Source: an uncultured Lachnospiraceae bacterium
GTDB lineage: Bacteria; Bacillota; Clostridia; Lachnospirales; Lachnospiraceae
Length of the DNA: 18,549 bases
Assembly (NCBI GenBank): GCA_946549155.1
Contig: CAMNQN010000040.1
Location: 1 to 18,549, forward strand
Direction of reading: 5' to 3'
Positions 7,665 through 14,248 of the stretch are shown one piece after another. The notes below the pieces were generated by a model, which saw only the letters and a program-made list of their open reading frames with translations, ran no database searches and was not told the origin of the DNA. The position numbers and the translations under genes are program-made. Each line of letters opens with the position of its first letter. Within the stretch, counting starts at the first letter, position 1.

Positions 7665-8267
7665 CTACTCTACGTTCCGATGCCGTGCTTCCATATCCGC
7701 ATAGCTCTGTCCCATCTCATCCTTCAAAAGGATCGCAATGATATCCATCAGCAGGTACAGATGCTGCTCATACTGATTTCCCATGGGCTGCTCCGTGGGC
7801 ACCACGTCATGCTGCTTCGGCGCATCCGGATCCTTTGCGTCCTCCCCCATATAAACGGTAGAATGTACAAACAGGATCAGGTCTGCGTAGGTTTTCACCA
7901 GCTTCCCCTCCGGAAGACCGGTAATCATGGCGATCTTCGCTCCGGTTTTGGAGGCCTGCTGCACGATTCGTCTGTGGATCCCCACATCCCCCCGGCCGTC
8001 CGTAATGATAAGAAGATCCCCCTCATGCATTCCGATCGTAGTATCGTCCATCAGCCAGTAGGCAGCCTTCCCCAAATGGGCCAGACGCATGGCAAATCCC
8101 CGCATGGAGATTCCCTCCCGCCCTGTTCCGTGAACAAACACATGCTTTGCCTCAATAATCGCATCGATAAAATCCTTCAGCTGCCCCATATCCAGCCGCT
8201 GGAAAATGGCATCATGCTCCAGCACAATCGCCCTGGCAAATTTCTGGTATGTATCTATATAGCTCAT
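7665..8267 (-). CDS. SIS-domain sugar phosphate isomerase, 6-phospho-3-hexuloisomerase (HxlB)-like
   Basis: A 200-residue single SIS domain. VHGTGREGISMRGFAMRLAHLG (45-66) closely follows the GxGRSGxxxxxFAMRLxHLG pattern of 6-phospho-3-hexuloisomerase, and EGDLLIITDGRGD (82-94) is the second SIS phosphate-loop region. Near the C terminus PMGNQYE (161-167) occupies the place of PxGSLFE in that family, keeping the Glu thought to be catalytic (E167). Known members interconvert D-arabino-3-hexulose 6-phosphate and fructose 6-phosphate. The usual partner, hexulose-6-phosphate synthase (HxlA), is absent, so a different phosphosugar is likely. The start has AGGAGG six bases upstream of the ATG. It follows the dehydrogenase gene by 47 bases. 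Confidence 0.82.
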   Translation of the reverse strand: MSYIDTYQKFARAIVLEHDAIFQRLDMGQLKDFIDAIIEAKHVFVHGTGREGISMRGFAMRLAHLGKAAYWLMDDTTIGMHEGDLLIITDGRGDVGIHRRIVQQASKTGAKIAMITGLPEGKLVKTYADLILFVHSTVYMGEDAKDPDAPKQHDVVPTEQPMGNQYEQHLYLLMDIIAILLKDEMGQSYADMEARHRNVE

Positions 8268-8314
8268 AAGCTTCCTCCTGTCACTGCCGTGATTCCCCGG
8301 CCCCTCTGCACTTT

Positions 8315-9394
8315 CTACTTCCCGGCCAGCTTCTCCTTATCCTTCGTAAACACTACCTTCACTGCCTCCTTGCTGCGCATCAGCCGGAAGCCTTCCTTCC
8401 AATCTTCCAGGGACACATAATGGGAAATCATCCCCTTTAGGTCCACCTTTCCAAGCTCCAGCAGGTGAATGCAGTTTTTCCAGGAACGGTAATCATAGCC
8501 AAAATGCCCTTTGATGCTGACTCCCCGCTCCAGAAGATGATCCAGGGAATAATTGAAGGGACGGTCATCGTAGCCCACATGAACGATCTCGCCGCCGTTG
8601 CGCACCAGATCGATTCCCAAATTCATCAGCTCATTGGCCCCCGCGCAGTCCACCACCAGCGCTGCCATCTCGCCTTTGGTGATTTTTCTCACTTCCTCCA
8701 CCACATCCGTCTTATCCGACTCAATGATCCGGGTGGCCCCATATTTCTTCGCCATGGCAAACCGGGTGTCATTGCCGCTGCGGCCCACCGCGATAATCTC
8801 GCCGCAGCCCATCACCCGGGCCACCTGCACGGCAAACAGGCCGATGGGGCCCACGCCGAAAATCACGATATCCTCTCCCGGCAGAATATGCCCCTCCTGC
8901 ACAATCGCCTTGTAGGGATTGCAGATGGGATCCAGAATCGCCGCCTCCTCGTAGGAGATGCCATCCGGAATCCGGAAAATTGCGTTGGGATTCTTCGCCA
9001 GAAGGTCGCCGGAAATCTTTACATACTCCGTAAATCCGCCGTCCATGCCGTAGCCCATGCCCAAACGTTCCGGACACATCAGAAACTGCCCGGTGGTGCA
9101 GGCAAAGCACTTGCCGCAGACATGGCCGGTATTATCGGAGACCACCCGGTCCCCCACCTTCCAGTCCTTCACCCGGGCGCCTGCCTTGGCCACACGCCCG
9201 GCAAATTCATGCCCCAAAATCACCGGGGTATTCAGCTGATTCGGATGCAGTCCCGCATCATAGGCCAGATCGGAACCGCAGATTCCCGCTGCCATCACCT
9301 CCAGCAGCAGATCCTCCTCCCCGATTTCCGGGACCGGTACCTCCCGAAGCTCCGTCTCGCCCGGTCCCTTTCCATATTTCACCAATGCCAGCAT
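8315..9394 (-). CDS. Zinc-dependent medium-chain alcohol/polyol dehydrogenase
   Basis: A 359-residue medium-chain dehydrogenase, NAD(P)-dependent, sorbitol/threonine dehydrogenase type. The catalytic zinc region is GICGSD (C39) and GHEFAG (H62, E63). The structural zinc ligands are C93, C96, C99 and C107 in CGKCFACTTGQFLMC. The Rossmann motif is GVGPIG (180-185). Such enzymes oxidise a secondary alcohol of a polyol or sugar, or reduce a keto sugar; the substrate is unknown. The start is fixed by AAGGAGG six bases before the ATG, with only one base between the permease stop and this ATG, so the two are translationally coupled. An upstream in-frame extension rich in Arg and Lys is not a credible N terminus. 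Being directly coupled to the transporter suggests it acts early on the imported sugar. Confidence 0.9.
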   Translation of the reverse strand: MLALVKYGKGPGETELREVPVPEIGEEDLLLEVMAAGICGSDLAYDAGLHPNQLNTPVILGHEFAGRVAKAGARVKDWKVGDRVVSDNTGHVCGKCFACTTGQFLMCPERLGMGYGMDGGFTEYVKISGDLLAKNPNAIFRIPDGISYEEAAILDPICNPYKAIVQEGHILPGEDIVIFGVGPIGLFAVQVARVMGCGEIIAVGRSGNDTRFAMAKKYGATRIIESDKTDVVEEVRKITKGEMAALVVDCAGANELMNLGIDLVRNGGEIVHVGYDDRPFNYSLDHLLERGVSIKGHFGYDYRSWKNCIHLLELGKVDLKGMISHYVSLEDWKEGFRLMRSKEAVKVVFTKDKEKLAGK

Positions 9395-9395
9395 A

Positions 9396-10373
9396 TTACG
9401 CCTCCTTCGCTTTCGCCTTTTTGCCCGGCAGCCGGATAATCTCAGACTGCACACCTACAGAAAGCAGCACAAGAACGCCCATTACCACGTTCTGCCATGC
9501 GGAGTTCAGATTTCCCGCATAATTGAAAATCGTATTAATCACAGAGATAATCAGCATTCCGAAAAACGCGCCGCTGAATTTTCCCTCGCCGCCGGAAAGC
9601 TTCACGCCGCCGATGGCACACATGGCGATGGCTGTGGTCTCCCACCCATCACCGGCATTGGGCTGTGCGGTGTACATCCGGGCCGCCAGCAGCACGCCGG
9701 CAATCCCTGCGAACAGACCGCAGCAAACGTAGGCCATGGTCTTAATGCGCTCCACCTTCAGGCCCATCATCCTTGCCGCTTCCTCATTTCCGCCCACCGC
9801 ATACAGGCCCATGCCAAACCTTGTATTACGGCTGACGTACATGCAGATCAGCGTGAACACCACCAGCATAATCACCAGAATATTGATTCCGAAAGGCGCA
9901 GCATTGCCCATATTCTTAATCGTGGAGCTGGAAATGGACACCGGCTTCTGATGGGAAATCAAAAGCACCGCGCCCCGCACGCCCAGACACATGGCCAGCG
10001 TGGCAATCCAGGAGGAAATCCGCATCCTCGCCACCATAAGGCCATTGACAAGCCCGCAGGCAAGCCCCACCGCGATGCCGGCCAGCACGCCCAGCACCGG
10101 ATTGGTCTGCGCCACGATACCCATCGTCACACCGGCCAGGCCCAGTACCGCACCCACTGACAGGTCGATCTGACCGATCAAAATCACAAAGGTCATGCCC
10201 AGCGCCAGAAAACCGCCGTCACTGGCCGCTTTGCGGGCCACATTCATCAGCGAAACAAAGGAAAAGAAATTTCTGCTGGAAAACGCAATACTGGAAAAAA
10301 TCACCAGAATCGCCAAAGCGGCAATCGCGCTTTTGGAACTGAACCAATCATATACTTTTTTTACATTCTTCAT
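9396..10373 (-). CDS. CUT2 sugar ABC transporter permease (RbsC family), second permease
   Basis: A 325-residue integral membrane protein of the RbsC/BPD_transp_2 family. Several hydrophobic helices are visible, starting with residues about 14-32. The family motifs GMTFVILIGQIDLSVGAVLG (about residues 59-78) and MCAIGGVKLSGGEGKFSGAFFG are present; GGIDLSVG of most homologs is GQIDLSVG here. It ends with a basic tail (PGKKAKAKEA). It probably pairs with the preceding permease as a heterodimer, as YtfT and YjfF do in E. coli. GGGGGG eight bases upstream of the ATG serves as ribosome binding site, 14 bases after the stop of the first permease. It is the less YjfF-like of the two, so no symbol is given. 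Confidence 0.92.
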   Translation of the reverse strand: MKNVKKVYDWFSSKSAIAALAILVIFSSIAFSSRNFFSFVSLMNVARKAASDGGFLALGMTFVILIGQIDLSVGAVLGLAGVTMGIVAQTNPVLGVLAGIAVGLACGLVNGLMVARMRISSWIATLAMCLGVRGAVLLISHQKPVSISSSTIKNMGNAAPFGINILVIMLVVFTLICMYVSRNTRFGMGLYAVGGNEEAARMMGLKVERIKTMAYVCCGLFAGIAGVLLAARMYTAQPNAGDGWETTAIAMCAIGGVKLSGGEGKFSGAFFGMLIISVINTIFNYAGNLNSAWQNVVMGVLVLLSVGVQSEIIRLPGKKAKAKEA

Positions 10374-10387
10374 CTCGAATTCCCCCC

Positions 10388-11350
10388 TTATGCCGCCTTA
10401 TCCCGCTGAATGTACACGGCAAACACAATAATAATCGCCTTGAAAATCTGCGCGAATTCATAGGGAATATTGTTCATGTTTACAGTAATATTAATAAGCT
10501 GCATAATCAGCGCGCCCACCACGGTGCCAAACACCTTGGCCCGGCCGCCGGACATGCTGGTGCCGCCCACTGCCACCGCGGCAATGGCATCCAGCTCCGC
10601 CAGATTTCCCAGTGTATTCCCGTCAGCGGCTCCAATCTTCGCCGCGCTGACAATACCCGCCAGTCCGGCAAACACAGAGCTGTAGATATACACAAACATC
10701 AGCGTTTTCGTGGCGCTGATACCGGCCAGCATCGCCGACTTGCGGTTATCTCCCACCGCCTGGATATGGCGGCCCAGGATAGTCTTTTCCAGAATGAACC
10801 AGGTGATAAAGATGCCCAAAAGAATGGGAATCATCTGCACCGGCGCCACGCCGGCGATCCTGGCAGAGCCCAGCACCGTGTAGTCGGAGGCATGGGGCCC
10901 GTCTATGTAAAAGATCTTTGCATCATTCACTAATCTCGCTGCGCCGCGGACGCCCATCATCAGACCCAGCGTCACCACCATGGCCTGCAGCCGCATTTTG
11001 CCGATCATAAAGCCGGCAATCAATCCGGGAATCACCGCCGCCAGAAGGCCCAGGAAAATGGCCGGAACGATTCCCACCGTCTCCAGGGATTTGGCGGAGA
11101 TCACCGCCGCCAGCGCCATGACAGAGCCCACGGAGATATCGATACCGCCAGTGGAAATCACCACCGTCATGCCCATGCCCGTAAGGATGATGGTGCAGGT
11201 CTGCGTGATAATGTTCCACAGTGTTCCCACCTTAAAGAAGTTGGGCGTGATAATCAGATTCAGCAAAAGCATCACTGCCAGCAAAATAAACGCGCTGTAC
11301 TGTTTCAGTAAGGCTACGGTATCCTCCCTTGTCTTTCCTGCTTTATTCAT
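10388..11350 (-). CDS. CUT2 sugar ABC transporter permease, YtfT-like
   Basis: A 320-residue RbsC-family permease with about eight to ten membrane helices. GMTVVISTGGIDISVGSVMA is the family signature, and ELDAIAAVAVGGTSMSGGRA closely matches the corresponding stretch of E. coli YtfT (ELDAILAVVIGGGSLMGGRF), which supports the galactofuranose-type transporter assignment. Its ATG overlaps the TGA of the ATPase gene by four bases (ATGA), and AGGAGG lies nine bases upstream inside the ATPase gene. It should form the membrane channel with the next permease. The two permeases share family signatures but differ widely elsewhere. Confidence 0.93.
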   Translation of the reverse strand: MNKAGKTREDTVALLKQYSAFILLAVMLLLNLIITPNFFKVGTLWNIITQTCTIILTGMGMTVVISTGGIDISVGSVMALAAVISAKSLETVGIVPAIFLGLLAAVIPGLIAGFMIGKMRLQAMVVTLGLMMGVRGAARLVNDAKIFYIDGPHASDYTVLGSARIAGVAPVQMIPILLGIFITWFILEKTILGRHIQAVGDNRKSAMLAGISATKTLMFVYIYSSVFAGLAGIVSAAKIGAADGNTLGNLAELDAIAAVAVGGTSMSGGRAKVFGTVVGALIMQLINITVNMNNIPYEFAQIFKAIIIVFAVYIQRDKAA

Positions 11351-12879
11351 TGTAGCCGTCCTCCTTTTTCCAATTCTCCTCCTGCGGAAGCAATGATGGA
11401 CATAATCGCGTCCTGATTAATTTCCAGCCCGCACAGCTCGCCCAGGTTTCTGCCTTCCCGCATAACCACCACCCGGTCGCAGTTGCGCTCCAGCTCCGCT
11501 AGCTCAGAGGAAATCATCAGCACGCTGATGCCCTGACCCGCCAGCTCCTGAATCAGCGCCTCGATCTCTGCCTTGGCACCCACATCAATGCCTCGGGTGG
11601 GCTCATCCATGATCACCAGCTTGGGATTCATGCAGAGCCATCTTGCCAGCAGTACCTTCTGCTGGTTTCCGCCGCTTAAGTTCCGGATCGCCTGATTGGG
11701 GGAAGGAGTCTTGATCTTTAAGCGGTCAATGTATTCCTCCACAATTTTATTCTGCTGCTTTGAGGAAACCACACCCATTTTACTGATCTGCGGCAGCAGT
11801 GCGATGGTCATGTTTTCCTTCACGGACAGATGGGGAATAATGCCCTCCACCTTCCGGTCCTCGGTACAGAAGCCAATTCCTAAATCAATGCTGTCCTTGG
11901 GGGATTTAAAATGTACCTGCTTGTCCATCCAGAAAACCTCGCCCTCATCCGGCTGCATGGCCCCAAAGAGCACCTTCGCCAGTTCCGAACGGCCGGAACC
12001 CAAAAGCCCGGCCAGGCCCAGCACCTCGCCCTTTTTGATATCAATGCCGATGCCGTTTAAGCGCATCCCCTGCTGGATGTCCGTCATGCGCGCCACCTCC
12101 GGGGCACTCTGCAGCTCATAGTCACCCTTGGTACGCTCCAGCTGCTTCGCCTCCCCGCCGATCATATAAGAGATCAGCTGCAGCTGGTCGATATCCGCCA
12201 CCCGCATCTCCCCGGCCAGGGCTCCGTCCTTTAAGATGGTAACATGCTCGCAGATTTCAAAAATTTCATCCAGCCGGTGGCTGATGAATATTACCGCGAT
12301 GCCCTTCGCCTTTAATTTTCTTATAACGCCAAAAAGAACCTCCACCTCCTTGGTATCCAGGGAAGAAGTTGGTTCGTCCATAATCACAAGCTTCGCGTCC
12401 ACCGAAACAGCCCGGGCGATGGCTACCATCTGCTGTACCGCGGTTCCATAGCTTAACAGCGGTTTGGTCACGTCCACGTGAATGCCCAGCTCACCAAGAA
12501 TGCGCAGGCTTTCCTGAATCATCGTTTTCCGGTCCACCATGCCGAAGGAATTCCGGGGCTCCCTCCCCAGGAACATATTCTCGTACACGGTCTGAAAGGG
12601 GCTAAGGTTCAGCTCCTGGTAAATGGTGCTGATGCCTTCCTTCTGGGCCTCCAGTGTGGATCTGGGGTTAATCTCCCGGCCGTCAAAGCGGATGGTTCCC
12701 TCATCCTTGGTATAAATGCCGGTCAGGGCCTTGATCAGAGTGGATTTTCCCGCTCCGTTCTCCCCCATCAGCGCATGCACCTCTCCCCTCGCCACGGAAA
12801 AGTCCACGCCCTTCAGGGCACGCACTCCGGGAAAGTTTTTCACGATTCCCTTCATTTCCAATAATATATCTCTGGCCAT
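11347..12879 (-). CDS. CUT2 sugar ABC transporter ATPase, two nucleotide-binding domains, YtfR/RbsA-like
   Basis: A 510-residue double ATPase that powers sugar import. Domain 1 has Walker A GENGAGKST (39-47), a divergent signature LSYGT (142-146) and Walker B LVIMDEPTSSLD (164-175). Domain 2 has a degenerate Walker A (GLLGSGRSE, 291-299, lacking GKT), a canonical signature LSGGNQQK (401-408) and Walker B LVIMDEPTRGID (421-432). This asymmetry is normal for RbsA/MglA/YtfR proteins. I start at the ATG with TAGGAG eight bases upstream; a longer in-frame extension to 12969 would run through the hairpin at 12900-12939 and is unlikely to be translated. It shares a four-base overlap with the permease gene downstream. 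Confidence 0.94.
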   Translation of the reverse strand: MARDILLEMKGIVKNFPGVRALKGVDFSVARGEVHALMGENGAGKSTLIKALTGIYTKDEGTIRFDGREINPRSTLEAQKEGISTIYQELNLSPFQTVYENMFLGREPRNSFGMVDRKTMIQESLRILGELGIHVDVTKPLLSYGTAVQQMVAIARAVSVDAKLVIMDEPTSSLDTKEVEVLFGVIRKLKAKGIAVIFISHRLDEIFEICEHVTILKDGALAGEMRVADIDQLQLISYMIGGEAKQLERTKGDYELQSAPEVARMTDIQQGMRLNGIGIDIKKGEVLGLAGLLGSGRSELAKVLFGAMQPDEGEVFWMDKQVHFKSPKDSIDLGIGFCTEDRKVEGIIPHLSVKENMTIALLPQISKMGVVSSKQQNKIVEEYIDRLKIKTPSPNQAIRNLSGGNQQKVLLARWLCMNPKLVIMDEPTRGIDVGAKAEIEALIQELAGQGISVLMISSELAELERNCDRVVVMREGRNLGELCGLEINQDAIMSIIASAGGELEKGGRLQ

Positions 12880-12899
12880 ATGCTTCACTCCTATGATAA

Positions 12900-12939
12900 A
12901 ACGGCCATTTCCATAAGTTCTATTATAGAAATGGCCGTT
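12900..12939 (-). other. Strong hairpin between binding-protein and ATPase genes (attenuator or processing site)
   Basis: AACGGCCATTTC (12939-12928) and GAAATGGCCGTT (12911-12900) form a perfect 12-bp stem with a 16-base loop. The stem is followed by only a short T-run, TTTT before ATCAT, and then within six bases by the ATPase ribosome binding site. This is the classical place for a partial terminator or an mRNA-stabilising stem that raises binding-protein output over transporter output. The loop contains TATAAT, but no credible -35 lies 17 bases before it. Confidence 0.7.
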
Positions 12940-13028
12940 GCTTATTTGCGTATCGTTTTCACTGCTCACAGCAGCCTGTCCGTTTCACGTTTCCGCAATC
13001 CGACACTATTATTTTGACTTACTCTGCT

Positions 13029-13988
13029 TTAGAAGCCGGCTTCTACCGTTGCGTTCTCTGCAGTGTACAGGGTATCCTCGTTCACCAGAGCGGTCGGAAC
13101 TTCTTCGCCAGCTGCCAGCTTCGCGATGGTCTCAAATGCAATCGGTCCGAACAGCGGAGAACAAGTACAGGATGCCAGCTGTTTTCCAGCGATGATGGCT
13201 TCCATAGCAGCCTTCGGTCCATCGATACCAGCTACTTTGATATCCTCACCAGGAACATAGCCTGCAGCTTCGATAGCCTTGATTGCGCCCAGAGCCATAT
13301 CATCATTGTGGCAGTATACATAATCAATCTCATCGCCCTGTGCCTGAAGGATATTCTCCATAACTTCCTGGCCCTTATCCATTACATAATCAGCTACCTG
13401 ATCTGCAACTACTACCAGCTCCGTATCAGCGATGGCGTTCATGAAGCCTTCCTGACGGTCGATGGTGGAGGTAGCGCCCTGGGTACCCTGAAGGATAACC
13501 ACGTTTCCTTTTCCTTCGCCATCCTCGATAAATACGTTAGCGATCTGCTCAGCCTCCCAAACGAAATCAGACATGATTGCTGTGGTGTAATCCACGCCTG
13601 CTTCGCCGTTGATGCCACGGTCTACCAGGATAACCGGGATGCCGGCATCCATAGCGGATTTCAATGCAGCCTGAAGTCCGTCTTCTTCCTGAGGAGCCAC
13701 TACCAGATAGTCGATACCCTGAGCAACCATATCCTCAATATCAGAAGCCTGCTTTGCCAAATCGGTGGCAGCGTCGGTGAATACCAGGTTTACGCCATAC
13801 TCCTTCGCGGTGGCCTGCATACTGTCTGTCTCTGCGATTCTCCAGCTGTTATTGTTATCACACTGAGAGAAGCCTACGGTCATGCCTTCCAGCACGCTCA
13901 TATCCACTTCCTCTGCAAATGCTGCTGTGGAAAGCAGGGAAGCACCCATAACGCCAACCAATGCCACTGATAAAACCTTTTTCATCAT
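13029..13988 (-). CDS. Sugar ABC transporter substrate-binding protein, YtfQ-like
   Basis: A 319-residue type I periplasmic-binding-fold protein. An N-terminal signal peptide (MMKK, hydrophobic stretch, AFA before EE) predicts signal peptidase I cleavage near residues 25/26. No lipobox cysteine is seen, which is unusual for a Gram-positive binding protein. The mature part follows E. coli YtfQ at several ligand-site stretches: TVGFSQ, SWRIAETDS, AGIPVILVDRG, VILQGTQGATSTIDRQEGF and YCHNDDMALGAIKAIEAAG. YtfQ binds galactofuranose, so a furanose or similar hexose is a reasonable guess, not proof. AGGAGG lies ten bases before the first of two adjacent ATGs. It has its own promoter upstream and a strong hairpin downstream, consistent with higher expression than the rest. 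Confidence 0.93.
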   Translation of the reverse strand: MMKKVLSVALVGVMGASLLSTAAFAEEVDMSVLEGMTVGFSQCDNNNSWRIAETDSMQATAKEYGVNLVFTDAATDLAKQASDIEDMVAQGIDYLVVAPQEEDGLQAALKSAMDAGIPVILVDRGINGEAGVDYTTAIMSDFVWEAEQIANVFIEDGEGKGNVVILQGTQGATSTIDRQEGFMNAIADTELVVVADQVADYVMDKGQEVMENILQAQGDEIDYVYCHNDDMALGAIKAIEAAGYVPGEDIKVAGIDGPKAAMEAIIAGKQLASCTCSPLFGPIAFETIAKLAAGEEVPTALVNEDTLYTAENATVEAGF

Positions 13989-14059
13989 AATTTCATTTCC
14001 TCCTTATTTGATCTTCTTCGGGCCGTTTTTTCCTAAAATGCCGTAACAGACACCAACCA

Positions 14060-14074
14060 CCCTGCGCAGCAGGG
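14060..14074 (-). other. Leader hairpin in the 5' untranslated region of the binding-protein gene
   Basis: CCCTGC and GCAGGG form a perfect 6-bp stem around a TGC loop. On the transcript it lies about 20-35 bases after the predicted start. The CCC of this stem could instead pair with the GGGG just upstream (GGGGCCGGCGAGCCC), so two exclusive folds are possible. Function is unproven. Confidence 0.35.
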
Positions 14075-14098
14075 CTCGCCGGCCCCTTAAGTGATTCT

Positions 14099-14127
14099 AT
14101 TATAACAAAAAAAACGCCTTTTTTAAA
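14099..14127 (-). promoter_or_regulatory. Sigma-A promoter of the transporter/catabolic operon (extended -10)
   Basis: A perfect TATAAT (14104-14099) is preceded by TG one base away, giving the extended -10 TGTTATAAT. The -35 at the 17-base spacing is TTTAAA (14127-14122), a weak match, as expected for an extended -10 or activator-dependent promoter. The spacer contains an A-run, GGCG and a T-run. The predicted start near 14092 leaves a leader of about 100 bases before the binding-protein gene. A weak -35 fits activation by the AraC-type regulator encoded just upstream. Confidence 0.75.
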
Positions 14128-14158
14128 TCAAATAATTCACAATTTTCTTTAAGAATCT

Positions 14159-14223
14159 CATTTTTTTAATGGTTTTATATGATTTATGTATATTTTTCCT
14201 GCATTTTTAACCGGTTTTTTATG
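14159..14223 (-). promoter_or_regulatory. Candidate operator: direct repeats 42 bases apart upstream of the operon promoter
   Basis: CATAAAAAACC (from 14223) and CATATAAAACC (from 14181) match at 10 of 11 positions, each followed by an A-rich stretch, and start 42 bases apart, about four helical turns. The nearer copy ends some 30 bases before the -35. The farther copy overlaps an inverted repeat (TTTATGC and GCATAAA, 14218-14237). AraC-family regulators often bind tandem sites like this, but the region is very AT-rich, so chance similarity is possible. Confidence 0.35.
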
Positions 14224-14248
14224 CAGAAAAGCATAAACCATACTGTTT

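Noticed and set aside
12922..12927. TATAAT in the loop of the hairpin before the ATPase gene as a separate promoter
   Set aside because: The hexamer 17 bases upstream is CGCAAA, far from TTGACA, and there is no extended -10 TG.
13985..13996. Mini-frame ATGAAATTATGA just before the binding-protein start
   Set aside because: Three codons ending on the ATG of the gene; it is too short to call and has poor ribosome binding site spacing.
14105..14127. A-run/GGCG/T-run in the operon promoter spacer as a cre box
   Set aside because: It is symmetric, but it lacks the TG and CA ends of the consensus; the symmetry comes from homopolymer runs.
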